From Setaria digitata (taxonomy: Eukaryota > Nematoda > Chromadorea > Rhabditida > Setariidae): 64,000 nt of DNA. Location: NCBI GenBank assembly GCA_003640385.1, contig RCAB01000109.1, positions 1 to 64,000 of the forward strand, in the 5' to 3' direction. How positions within the stretch are numbered: position 1 is the stretch's first letter; each line of letters begins with the position of its first letter. The notes under the pieces are model-generated. The model saw nothing but the letters and a program-made list of their open reading frames with translations. It ran no database searches and was not told where the DNA came from. Both the position numbers and the translations under genes were made by a program. Below are positions 27,122 to 38,762 of the stretch, piece by piece.

Positions 27122-27829
27122 TTATTGTGACTCAGATTCAAATTTCGGAATCTGAATATGTGGATTACTTTGTCGGCATTGAAAATCATTCTTGGTCGAG
27201 TATTCTTTGGTAGTGATGGATGTTGTATTAGTTGTGGTGGAGATCTTGGAGAACAAAAGCGATAAATCGGTAATTGATGGATTTTGTTTCAGTGGTATAG
27301 CAGTTGAAACCCGCGTTTCACCAGTACCAGAATCACCATCATTATCATTATCCACAATTTCCTGCAAAAGAACTTCTGAGATAATTTCTGGGAAATCTAC
27401 AGTGGAGAAGACTTGCATTTTTCTCTTGATTAAAGTCCAAAAATAGCCCTACGCAGGAACCTGATTTCCAAACTCTTTCCACAAAGAGTTCATCTTTCCA
27501 TCTTTCCACAACACGCATGATTTAGTGTAATTTCAGCCCCTATCCAAAAACTGTCATGAAACTAAAATTAATTTCAGTAAGGTACAGCTAGTGAGTATAA
27601 TCAGTACCTGTAAATCAGAAATATAATCAATGATGTACTGCAATAGTTCAAGTTGTGTCGTAGCACTTCGAGCATTAGGTACCATTGTTCGTAGTCTGTT
27701 CATTAGCTGATGTCGCTGACGTTGTTCACGTGACGCTTTCCCGATTCGACCCATACGGATTTGCGTGCTACCGTCGGATTCAGAACCGGACGAGACACTT
27801 GATGAAGATGGTGACACAAGCAGTCGCAT
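27122..27829 (-). CDS. Id-like helix-loop-helix protein (paralogue 2), two exons
   Basis: Exon 1 is 27829-27608 (74 codons) and exon 2 is 27361-27122 (79 codons plus stop), joined in phase 0 directly after helix 2; the protein has 153 residues. Residues 1-21 are Ser-rich. The HLH spans about residues 33-74: ASREQRQRHQLMNRLRTMVP, a loop, then helix 2 QLELLQYIIDYISDLQ. Helix 2 is very close to the Id/emc signature (LE-hydrophobic-LQ-x-VIDYI-x-DLQ). The basic residues sit inside helix 1 and do not form a standard E-box-reading basic region, so a dimerising regulator without specific DNA binding is the best guess. The second exon is acidic then Ser/Thr/Asn-rich with no known domain. The intron position matches the other two local HLH genes and, as I recall, that of vertebrate Id genes. 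The gene lies just downstream of a GC-richer promoter-like block with E-boxes. Confidence 0.82.
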
Positions 27830-27839
27830 CTTCCAGTTT

Positions 27840-28520
27840 CGACAAGAAGCGCAGAAAAAAATCCTCTTGCCAATTAAAGGACGTGAGGGCGAGACGGAAG
27901 TTAGCGCCTGGTAGCGCGTCGATTAAGTGCGATCGTTCTGGTGAAACAACCCGAAGGGACACACCCCTGCACCCCAGAGCTCCTCCCCGCGACTCACTAG
28001 TCCCACCCCAAGTTCAGATTAGAACAGCTGGCACTGTGCTGCAGCACCTGCTGTTTCCCGGTGGGCTCGGTCTGCGATGGGAAAGTGTTGTTGGATACAC
28101 GGAGAAGGGACTTTTCCCAGGCTCGAATTAGCATGCAAATGTGTGGTAGGTCGGAGACAATTGTTAAGCGTCTCGCACCGCCGGACACAGGAAACAGTGG
28201 CACCATGCATCTTTGGAAATGGGACGTGAGAAACTCGCCGTGGATCGTTTGCTGCACGTCCTTCTGGAGAAGACTCTTGGCCAAGCCGAACGCTTTGTGA
28301 GTGAAGGATGCTCGAAGAAATACGAACTACTAGCAGTACAGAAAATGCTCTTACTCTGATTTCATTGCGGGAACTTCCTTTACAAAGTATCAGCCAGATG
28401 TTATCAAGGCTCCTGATTTGCTGTGGATATCAGCGACGGATATCAAGAGCTACCGACGAGTTTCAGCGCTGTCGCAGCGGAACAGTTATTCCGGATTAGC
28501 ATGCTCAACAGCTGCTACGG
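27840..28520. promoter_or_regulatory. GC-richer promoter-like block upstream of HLH paralogue 2
   Basis: This stretch is visibly richer in G and C than the rest of the window and includes C-rich boxes (CACCCCTGCACCCC, CCCACCCC) that resemble KLF/Sp1 sites. Its E-boxes are CAGCTG at 28025-28030 and 28509-28514 and CACCTG at 28045-28050. It begins right at the start codon of the minus-strand HLH gene. Several overlapping open frames here follow from the base composition, not from genes. Confidence 0.5.
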
Positions 28521-28760
28521 TTTCGAAAAAGAGGACAAGAGGTAAAGGGCTTTTTGTCGGTATGTTTGGATTAAATGAACAATGAACATTTCTTGGCGCG
28601 GGCAGATGTTATTCGTTCTTGCTTGGCCCTCAGTGCGACATCATCGCTTGCATAACGGTGCGTACAAACAACACAGCTGTTACAATAATATACTTTGCAA
28701 ATGGTCCCGCAACTCTACTCCATCTGTTCCTTCCACAGTTATGTTGTGACTGAGGAAAAG

Positions 28761-28817
28761 CACTTCCTCGATGGGACTGTCGCCTGTCCCATTCTCTGGT
28801 GGCATTTCGAGGAAGTG
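28761..28817. repeat. Nested inverted repeat
   Basis: CACTTCCTCGA (28761-28771) is inverted as TCGAGGAAGTG (28807-28817). Between them, GGGAC (28773-28777) pairs with GTCCC (28786-28790). The outer arms are perfect over 11 bp and contain GGAAGTG, an ETS-type core. It lies about 0.95 kb upstream of HLH paralogue 2. Confidence 0.6.
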
Positions 28818-31800
28818 TCCTAAAGGAATGTCGAAATTATTCTCTCCGAAACATTGAGACAGTAAGATATGGATCCGAAGTCTATCATTGAAACGTTGCT
28901 TGATTGAGAATCACATGTACATATCTTAACTGTAATGACGTTTCAGCACATACTTTCAGTGCTTTGCTTTAAATTAAATGCTGATTTTTTTGGAAACTGT
29001 GAAACAAACAATATGTTGGACAAGAATTATTTTCATAAAAAAATGACAACACCATAACTAGTGAGAGAAACAGTAACCTTTTTGTTTACCTACTACAACT
29101 TCTCCCTTTATTTAATTATGTATTGAACTTTTCATACAAGCTTCGATTCAAATGCAAAATGTTTGCATGACTGAAATATTTTTCAAATTTCTAAAAAATC
29201 TGTGGAAATGCGAGAAAATAAACCAGATGGTCATATTGCAACAACAATATCATTAAGATAGATATAAGTTGAAGGAGGCTCAGATATATTCATTCATATG
29301 TCACCTGAGAAGTCTTTCTTTTTAGCACCTGTTGTAGGTAAGACTACTTCGGGATCTATTTACTTCAGTGATTGTATTTCATGAAGTAAGATTGAGAAAA
29401 TAGGAGCCCCCTGGGGTTTACCGAATCACTCCTTCATTCAGTGCTATATTTGACGAGTGAAGCAGGAGTACTTCAGGTCCTCTTCCTCACATTTGAAGGC
29501 TTCCAGTTGAAACATCAGTTCAAGGAAGGAAAAATAAACGAAAGACCGAAAGTAGCACATTATGGAGCGCACTGCGTACGGCGCAAACGATTATTTGTAC
29601 AACTTAGCATTTGGCCAATAAACAACGATTAGTATTGAGAGTAGTAACTGTTGCAGTGATAAATTGTTGAACATGATGCAAATAATAATGATATTGTGAC
29701 GATTGTGTAGTTCAAGATCTAGAATTTCTGGCTGAAAATTGTGAAACAAAAGTGGAACGATTTATAATTTATACGACTAAGTAATAACAACAAAGTATTG
29801 ATAATTGTCGTGTGCATTGATCGTAATAAAATAATTTACAAAAATAGTCATTGAAAATGTAGATTCCCCCCATCCCTTACCGTTTTTAATTTCAGGAGGT
29901 TTCAAGTGCTCAGTACACTATCGTAATAAGGTGAGAAAGCTATATCGGGGATTTTAGCGCACTTTATTAAAATTAAAATAGTTGCAGAAGTAAACTTATG
30001 AACTTCTGAATACCACAAGAGATGCCTTTGTTAGTCGGAAATTCCTTTCAAGTCTGAAATGGAAAGGGATAAGCCGACAGTGGTAATAATAACAAACGTA
30101 GCAGAGGGTTTGGGTGATGTAACCAACCTGAGGTTTGCGCCCCCAAGGGAACCACACTTCATCCTTTGCCGCCTCACAGCCATTGTTCACCAATTATCGT
30201 TCATTCCACGCAGGTGTTTCATCCTCCTCATCATGCACTAATAATAAAAAGATCCATCTGATCTGATCAGAGGATAACGAATTGTTCAACATTTATACCT
30301 TCCTGTTCCTTCTCTCAAGAAGTCAAACTTGATAGGTTTAGATGGTTTACTGAAATTAGTCTAATCAAGATTATAGAACTTTCCTTAACTGAGTATACTG
30401 ATAATTACAGTTTCTTAATGATTTTGCTGTAATACCGGAGTTGAACGACTCACTACTACAATTCCCTATTATAGATTAGATTTATCTTAAGTTCATTAAA
30501 GGTAAATTAATGAATTATGGAACTAGGCGTAAAACTTCAGAATAGCTAATTAATTCAGGATAAACCAAAGACAATCAAAAAATTAAAAATTCCATTAAAT
30601 AGACAATATGTAAAACTGGTTAGGTTGATGAATATGAGCTTACTATCTAAAGATATTTTGAGGGATAAAACCTGTTTATATTTCCCTACAAAAATAATTT
30701 TTTGGTGAGAAATTTTATGGCGTGCTACAACTAAATTTAAGAGATTATAAAATACAGTAAAATGCTTGAAATATTGAATTACTCATTAAATTTATTGATA
30801 ACTTTCTTTGCCAAATTCGTTAATAATTTCCTATATTCTCATCAGTTTAACAATGCTATCTTTTAAAGTCAGTTTTGTTATCGGTTACCTTTCATATCAG
30901 GTGATCATGCAGCAACTTTTTATATAAAATTATCGTACTGTTAGAAATTTTTCCAGTTAGAAGTGTTTTAGTTATCATATCTCTGTCCAGCAGATCGTTG
31001 ATCGAGCAGGAAAAAGGTCATCTTGAAGAAGATGTTTATAATGAACGGATATTGGTTATTTTTAAAAAATACAACATAAATTTGAAAAAATTTGTAGACA
31101 AGGGGTTTTTGACAGATCGAATTTGAAGTCTAAAAAGTTTTTATATCTAGTGGCTGTAAAGGGACTAAACAAATTTATTTTCAAAATAAGCAAACTAATA
31201 AGAAAACCAATAGAGAGAAGTAATGAGAGGATGAACTGATGAAACAGTAAGGTTAACGAGATAACAAAATCTTTATATTACAGTTGATTTAAACTTGACG
31301 CCACTCACAGTTGTTTTAATGCATTTTCAAATAACATTAGATACAAATATTAATATAAAGTTTGCAGGTGGATTGAAACTTTTTAGCAAATGCTATTATT
31401 TCATGAAGTAGTTGAAGTTTGCAGGCAAAGCTACAATTTGTTTGCTCCCATCTTGTCCGATGAAAAAAAAGACATTATGCAATATTCTATCATACATTCT
31501 GATCAACGAGTATTCTATTAAACACATCACATATCATGTGTCACTTTATGGCACCAGTCATTTGACTATTTGGCAGTCTCTATTAGGGAGTCCAAAAATA
31601 CGTATAATATTAGTAAGACTTCTAAGTGAAAAAGCGATGGTGGGATGTTTGTCCTCATTTTGCCAACGCCTGTCAAAGGTACACAATGCTCGAAAATGGA
31701 TCATTAATTAGTTTGTAGGCCCGCAAGTTTGTTGACATGGGAAAGTAGAAATTAACGAACGATTGGCTCTCTTTGCAAGAAGATTAGTTCACACTGATAC

Positions 31801-32149
31801 AATGTAAATGAAAGAACACTCAACTAATTAATGTATATTTGGTATAAACAAAATAAAACGAAACGAATTCCTTTGCTTTCTCATTCAGTGTTAAACTAAT
31901 CATTCAGTCATTTCTGCATTTTATTTACTTCATTTACGTTTTCATTCCGTAAACAAAAAAGAGAAATACTAAATCAACAACATCACAGATCAATTTCAAT
32001 GTTTTTTATCAGAAAGTAGACACGCTTTTTATTTGTCCTGAGAAAGAACCTTTCTGGAATTGCTCTTTCCAATTTTTACAGTTGAAATCTTCACAGTTTT
32101 TCAAAAATATAATAATAAATATGAGCAGCAAACATAATTTTCAAAAAAA

Positions 32150-32152
<3 letters not shown>

Positions 32153-32188
<36 letters not shown>
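32153..32188. repeat. (TA)n microsatellite
   Basis: Uninterrupted TA dinucleotides run for 36 bases, about 18 units. Simple repeat in intergenic DNA. Confidence 0.95.
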
Positions 32189-32191
<3 letters not shown>

Positions 32192-34905
32192 GTAAGTTCG
32201 AGAATAAATGATATCACTCTGAAGATGCAACGTGAAATTTCCTTTTAGTTTTGTTAGAACGACAAAGCTTTATTTTCAAGTTTGTTTTCTTTTTTTGCTC
32301 ACTTCAAGTGTCTTGAGATTTAATTTGCAAAGCAATTGTTGTTTTCTTCAGTAGAAGCTGATAATTAAGCCATACTTTACCATACATACAATTTACATCT
32401 TAACCTTTGCTTGGATCACCTGTTGGATGACAGCTGATAAAAATATACGATAAATGAAAACATCTGTCACATTTTCATTGTTTAAGGGTACTTCGACTAC
32501 GTCACTTCAGTTAGCTTAAGCTTTCACTTATATTCTTTCTCAAGCTTTGTGAGCAAATAGACCATTCGTATCAGTTGTATTTAGTATACCACTATGACTG
32601 AGTTCAGTTGAGTTAATATATTCACAGTGGTATTTTTTTCTTCAAAAGATTGGTAATTGAAAAATGAAAATATTAATTGAATTCTACAATTATAGCATAA
32701 TTTCAAGGGAAAAAGGGAAATATTGTTGAAAAGAGAACAATTGTTGCTAAGATTTGTGTACAAATGCTGGGATGGGATACAGTTTACTTATTGTATTAGG
32801 GTTATTAAAAAACTTAAATAGAAAAAAGAAATTTGAAGCTGCAAACGTCCATTATTTTTCCACAGACAAACAAAAATACTTATTGCTGCAAATATTAAAG
32901 TGACGGAGGGTATACGATCACCCAATCATGTTTCAACTTCTTACTTCTATTTACTTGCTTGAATAGGAGCTTTCTTGGCATCACATCCTTTTAACTTGAG
33001 AAAATAATTTTCCTAAGCTTTTTCAAATAGTCTCCAAAATCTCCAAGGAAAATCTTCTACCTACGCGTCAAGTGGATCGTCTAATTCATTGCTATTATCA
33101 GTAACCAATGACTTAATATCACTCATATCAGATATGGATGTTATTCAAAAGGAATTGTCTCATTTTAAGCATTTCCCACAGCAATTTAGCAGCAAATCTT
33201 TCTAGTAAAAACAGATTTTTTTTCACATGGCTTCTAAAACGTTGCCGTGCAATGTTTCACCTGAAGTGTCGTTTTAGTATTTTAAATCTTTTGCAATTAA
33301 TTGGCAATGTTTAGAGTTATTTAATTTGCTTACATGAAGCTCTGCGCCATAAGTTATGAGAAACAATGTGGAATATTGGAGTACCATCGTTTTTCCTTTT
33401 TCATCCTAATCTTAAATAATAGATAACACTTCATTTATTTTTGCTGTGCCAAGCCAATTACGAAATCAGTGAGAACGAATGTATTCATTGGCTGCTGCAT
33501 ATAAGTGTTGAAGTAAAATGGTCCATAATAAAGTATAATTTGCCAGGCAACTAAGCTCGCATGTCTAAATTTAGTTATATGTTTTATGGCTCATTTGATT
33601 TGTTCGTTTCCAAGTTCCATTTTGTCCATTTTTTAGTTTCATTAACTAATTAATTTATTCGTTATGTTTTCCAGAATTTGCAAAATGCGAGCATTATTTA
33701 TAAGTATATTTTATGCACTTTCTGCTCCATTTAGCAATTCAGTGCTAAGTTTGATATCTGCTGACGAAATCTACAGGTGTAGCTAAAGGTAGCTGAGTGA
33801 AGAAAGGATACCGACTGATTGACAAGGTGGAGCTTAACGACCGGTTAATTGTCCATCAATTGATATTCTGCCATCGCAACAGATCCACCCATCCTTGCTT
33901 CCTCTTTCTGTTTTCTTGTCACATTACTTCATCTACCTTTTTTTATGGTGACGAGATGTTGGCCGAAATTCCGTTCTTACGAAACTGCTTACATGCCAAT
34001 AAATCTAGGGAACTTATGTTCATAATTAATAACAAATTTAGAAATTTTGGAAATCCCAAATTTTTTTTAACTTCATACTTAATAGCTTAATTTTTACTTG
34101 TATTACTTCATGGAAACTGTCTCATAGACAAATTATAGCCTGATTAAAAAATAAAACTGTGTCTTAATAATAAAGCTTTAGCAAGATGAAACTACACGCA
34201 AAATATTGTACTGGCTGAACCATTTATAATTTAGCTTAGGCTTTCTGTGAAATGATGACCTAGTAAGTAAAAAATTGCGGTCAGTTATTATAAAATCAAT
34301 GACATAATTGAAATTCTATCGTTAATTTCCAGTTTGATGTAAAAGAAGAAACAAATTTAAGTTGAAAACTGCAAAAGTAAATATTCATCTTTAATTAAGG
34401 GTCTTTCACTGATGGCATAAGAGTAATTAGCTACTAGCTGCTGGGCATTTTATCTTATGAGGCCAGAAATCAACTCTGTACTTGATGTATAACTAAATTT
34501 AACTCAAATTAACTCTACGCTTAATATATAACTAGATTTAACTCATTGTTGTTTCATTTATTTCACTATCCACTCTTTTATCCTTGTGTAATAACACTCA
34601 TAAAATTTTAACTTATCTGACTCTTAAAATTTTTGCTCGATAAATTCTTTTGTACAGGTCAGCTATCCATCTCTAAGCTAAATATTAAGCAGTTTTAAAT
34701 TTGATAATTTTCTGAGACTCTATTCACTCTCGAATATGTCCTGATCGAGAATGAGCAGTAAAATAGGTGGAAACAAGTAAATTAGTAAAATAATTATTAG
34801 ATAACTAAATTAAGAGTCAAAAAAGTGCTGCAACTGTGAATGTCTTTAACTGAACATTAAAATCTTTTTTGATTTTCCACTTGTATAATTTGCTGAAGAG
34901 TGTTT

Positions 34906-34961
34906 TTCAGTCAATGGGATAAAAATTCACANGAGTTCAGTCAATGGGATAAAAATTCACA
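34906..34961. repeat. Assembly seam: single N between 26-bp duplicates
   Basis: The 26 bases at 34906-34931 are repeated exactly at 34936-34961, separated by N (34932) and three bases. This is the pattern left when two overlapping contig ends are joined without merging. The duplication is probably not real DNA. Confidence 0.8.
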
Positions 34962-35904
34962 GGTACTGATGATCACCAGAATTATTGTTACTCTCATATC
35001 TGTTTAGGAGATGAACAGCTGAACTGAGTTTTCCGCCAGAAACTTCGTAAATAAAGATGACAATGTTTTAGCATTGGTTTGACTTTTATAAAGGAAATGA
35101 GAAGGAAGAAAATAATAGGTGAAGATGATAAGTCTAATATTTAAGCCTGATCCTATCACTCGCAGACAGACCCATCTCTTCCCCAGTTACACATGCAGCA
35201 GTATGTCTGGCCAAACATTTGCTAAGGAACGATGAATCTCTGGGCAGTTTGCTTAAGGTGTAAATCGCAATAAATATTCTTGAAACGTTCATCGTTGCGA
35301 ATGAATAGTTTTGTCTAAGATTTGGAAACTATTCATTTCGCTTTCGTAATTGATTGATCCCCCTAATTATGCTAATATTTGTCATCAGCGCCATCACTCC
35401 TGTTATTATTACTTTCATAATTATTAGGTCATGGGACAAATTAGGTAAAGTCACAAATGGCTAGTACGTACAGGTGAGAGTTTGTGACGAATTATTTCAC
35501 TCCAAATAACAAGCAGAAAAATTTCCACTTAGTATTTAATTGTCAGTTTGGAAGTGCTAAAGAAATGTTGGATGATGTAAAATTACATCTGTCCAATTAT
35601 GAAACACTCAATAGTACGTCTTTACACCTTTATTCGACGTAATTTTGGCTAATAATAGTTGCTTCTTAATAGTTTAGGATCAAATTTCACAATTGCTACT
35701 TTGATTTATCCTATTTTGACTGCTCCGTGATGGAGTCAGCAGCTCACATGTAAATGAATATGGGATCGAATGATTTTTCAAATAAAATTGGGGAGAAACT
35801 TCTAGGCACATTGTGGTAATTACAGAAGTCTACTTAGATTAATTTCTTTTTAAGAAGGAAAAGATTGTTGGAATGCTTTCGTTGGAAAGATCGTTGACAT
35901 TTAA

Positions 35905-35910
35905 TTTATT
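35905..35910 (-). promoter_or_regulatory. Likely poly(A) signal AATAAA of the orphan gene
   Basis: AATAAA on the minus strand lies about 33 bases after the TAG stop of the 195-residue ORF. Confidence 0.5.
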
Positions 35911-35942
35911 TATGCTTATATCTGTAACTTATCGAACATTAT

Positions 35943-36530
35943 CTAGAGGAAAAAAGGAAAGTTCATCAGCTGTTTTAATGATAAATCAGTAGTTGCTTTA
36001 TAGGGACAGCTGTGGCATCTGAGATTTCCCGTAGACATATGTGTGTTGAGAACAGGTACAAACAGAATGCTCTCTGTTAACCCCAATAATTTCCAAACAG
36101 ATGTCTCTCTGTCTGTGTGATAGAATTTTTTAAGAACATCTGATAGCAGTTTCAAATTTGCAAATTTATGAATGCTTTTAAATAAATCTTTTTGAAATTT
36201 TTTGCTTTTTACGGTAAGAAAGCGATGTGCATTAGCTCTTACTTCTACGTACATTGGTTGTTCGGTGCTGAAATTTACCGCTGAAAATGAAACCTGATCA
36301 TTGTTCTTATCAGCATTTCTTCCAAAGGATACTGAAAGACATCCAGTTGGATTGTTTTCTTTGCTACCTCTCTTGTTGTAGGCTAGTCCCGCTGTTGCGA
36401 GGTGTGAAACAGTTACCCCGCAGAAGACTGTAGAAACCGGAAAACCATTCTGAAAAGTTTGGAACTGATAAGAAGACCATTTAATGTTCCATCTAGAAAC
36501 TACATTGTAAGGCATCTTTTTGAAAAGCAT
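35943..36530 (-). CDS. Orphan single-exon protein of 195 residues
   Basis: The open frame runs 195 codons from ATG 36530 to TAG. At the base composition of the window a stop-free run this long is very unlikely by chance. A 3' splice-like TTTTAG ends two bases before the ATG, which fits a spliced-leader acceptor, and AATAAA lies on the minus strand just downstream (plus 35905-35910). I do not recognise the protein. It starts MLFKKMPYNVV, has no signal peptide or clear membrane helix, is rich in Lys/Asn/Ser, and has a CHSC motif near the C-terminus. It could be a fast-evolving lineage-specific gene or a remnant of a larger gene. No flanking exon was found. Confidence 0.55.
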   Translation of the reverse strand: MLFKKMPYNVVSRWNIKWSSYQFQTFQNGFPVSTVFCGVTVSHLATAGLAYNKRGSKENNPTGCLSVSFGRNADKNNDQVSFSAVNFSTEQPMYVEVRANAHRFLTVKSKKFQKDLFKSIHKFANLKLLSDVLKKFYHTDRETSVWKLLGLTESILFVPVLNTHMSTGNLRCHSCPYKATTDLSLKQLMNFPFFL

Positions 36531-36801
36531 TTCTAAAATTTTGCGTTATTATCGTTTATCTCACTTTACGTGAGTATGTTCATATTACTAGTGGCATATT
36601 GTAGTGATTATGATGATAGTAATGATAATAATATTTTGTTAAAGTTGCATCTGTTATGCAGATTGCGCGCATCGTAAAATATTATTAGGATCTTATAGGA
36701 GAGTTATTTCTTCTGTCTTTTGATAAATAAGGCAGACATCTGTGATACAGATACAGATTTAACTAAGTTTTTTCTGCGAGCAACTCTCAGGACGAAATGA
36801 A

Positions 36802-36822
36802 CAGCTGAGGGAGAAACAGCTG
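36802..36822. promoter_or_regulatory. CAGCTG pair upstream of HLH paralogue 3
   Basis: CAGCTG occurs at 36802-36807 and 36817-36822, about 1.4 kb upstream of the start codon at 38191 (+). A third CAGCTG is at 37768-37773. These are possible bHLH sites, by position only. Confidence 0.25.
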
Positions 36823-38190
36823 TCATCAAATCCTTCTGTTTGTCTCTTAGGGCTGCTTGGATCCTTGTCGTCCTCTCTATAGTACCATTTTCTTTTCGTG
36901 TGGAATAATAAGATTTTTAAAATACAATCTAGCCTGAAGATTGCAGCCTCACCGAATTGACTGCTGCAGAATAAAACTATTTTTATCTCTTATCTTTCCT
37001 CCAAGAAATTATCAAAATTGCGGGAAAGGCTTGTAACAATGATTAATGGTATTCAATCCCAAATCCGGCATCTAAAATATTTGCTTATTTATGGCACAGT
37101 CTTCAGAATCGACAAGCTATCAAAAATACCACTTCTGATGAGGTTGATTTAGACCTTGTAGTAAATGACGTGTGAGAGGAAATAAGACTGGTTCTTTTTC
37201 AACTTTTGTTCTTCCTTCTTCTGATCCTTTAAGGGATCTTTTGCCGAAACAAATAAATTGACGAGAATGAAAGGATTAAGTTACTCGAAAAAGAGGAAAG
37301 TTTCTAATCGGGTGACGATGCCAACTGCAGTTGTTTTGATATATCCAAGTCTCCCATAAAACATCCATTTGCATCTGTTGTTACTAACTCGTCTGAAATT
37401 AGTCTATCATATTTTTCTCAACTTATTTTTAGATTCTTCCTATTTTTGACTTAAATTTCCGAGAAAAGTTCACTCACTTGTCCTAATGAGTAGAGCGTAA
37501 TATTACTGGTGGAGAACTTCGAGAAAATTTCGTGTACATTTCATTTTAACTGCTAGGTTAATACCAAAAGAACTCAAGAATGACGAGCAGAGACTAAGAG
37601 GAAAGATTGAGTTAGTAATACTGAACATTTGAACTACTGATTCTTGAGTGAAAATGAATGGAATAGAAGATACTTTTAATTGTGGCCTTACTAATTTTAG
37701 CCAAGTGGATTTGTTATTGAGCGACTGAGCTACTAGGAGTTATAGAAAGCTAAGACGAAAATTATTTCAGCTGAAGAATCTAACTGTATTTGTCACGTTT
37801 TGAATAATGTTTTCTTCTTGGCCCAGTTGGTTAATGTATTGTATAAAATTCGTTTAACTTTATTTGCTCTTTTGCAGTTTGAAGAAAGTGAGAGCAAAAG
37901 GATTAATTAGCATTCTGTTGCCAAATAATTATTTGCTTTTTTCAAAATAGTCAGTATCAGTGAAGAAATTCTTACAAAACGGTCAATCACAAATTGAATC
38001 ATCTGAATCGAGGCATGTTTTAAGACAGATTTTAAACTTTTGAATTAAGATTTTAGATTTAAATTTGTAGGTGCATTGTTGAATTTGTGCAGTGAACTCA
38101 ACCAATACTGTTCCAGAAAATCTTTCAAATGCTGGGATCTCGATAACTTTTATAGCAGGATCAATATCTAATTAATCAGAATTATCAACA

Positions 38191-38762
38191 ATGGCAACAA
38201 AGCAAACAATCCGGTCAAGAAACACAAAAACTAGCAGACTGTTGAAAAGACGACGTGAACGAAAAAAAGTTCTAGCAGAGCTTCGTAAAATAGTTCCATT
38301 TGTTAATGAGCACACCCCATTGCTTGAATTACTGCAGAAGGTGATTGACTACATTACTGAACTTCAGGTACAGCTAATTTCCTCTTCAGTAGCTTCTTTT
38401 TGTGTTTATGAATCTTCAACTATTATTAAGCAGTTCATAAATTGAATAGAAAGGATCTAAGCAGATCTGCTTTGAAGATGACTTTTTAAAATGGTATTAT
38501 TTTATGATTATTAGTAACTTATTAGTGCCAGCAAGTGTCGGATAAATAAACTGAAATCGAAAGATCAGGGAAAGACCGAGAAAGAAATCAAGTCTTCACT
38601 GATATTTTCTCCTCGGAACTTCAGGAACTACTAAATAATTCCACTGTGTATGCTATCGAAAGTAAAGAAAATCTATCACCATGGAGAATAAATGAATCAG
38701 AATATAAACTAAATGCCAATCCTTACAACTACTGTTCATCACCGTTCACACGATCTATTTGA
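38191..38762 (+). CDS. Id-like helix-loop-helix protein (paralogue 3), two exons
   Basis: Exon 1 is 38191-38367 (59 codons) and exon 2 is 38625-38762 (45 codons plus stop), joined in phase 0; the protein has 104 residues, the smallest of the three. Residues 1-17 are Thr/Ser/Arg-rich. The HLH covers about residues 18-59: LLKRRRERKKVLAELRKIVP, a short loop, and helix 2 LLELLQKVIDYITELQ, which carries the VIDYI core typical of Id/emc. The basic cluster falls within helix 1, nearer the Leu-Arg pair than in a DNA-binding bHLH factor. The 45-residue tail has no domain; exon 2 is the same length (138 nt) as in paralogue 1. A 3' splice-like AATCAG 11 bases before the ATG could be a spliced-leader acceptor. 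The likely role is dimerisation with bHLH proteins. It lies on the opposite strand to the other two paralogues. Confidence 0.8.

Larger units (their letters stand above)
28521..35890. other. 7 kb gene-poor stretch
   Basis: No coding exon or RNA gene could be supported. Besides an inverted repeat (28761-28817), a TA microsatellite (32153-32188) and an assembly seam (34906-34961), each listed separately, the DNA is plain AT-rich. Open frames of 60-99 codons (for example 31412-31711 +, 33797-34090 +) lack any protein signature. Confidence 0.45.

Noticed and set aside
27685..28131. Plus-strand open frame of 148 codons
   Set aside because: It is antisense to the HLH exon and continues into a GC-richer promoter block; no splice partner, start context or domain. 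Base composition explains it.
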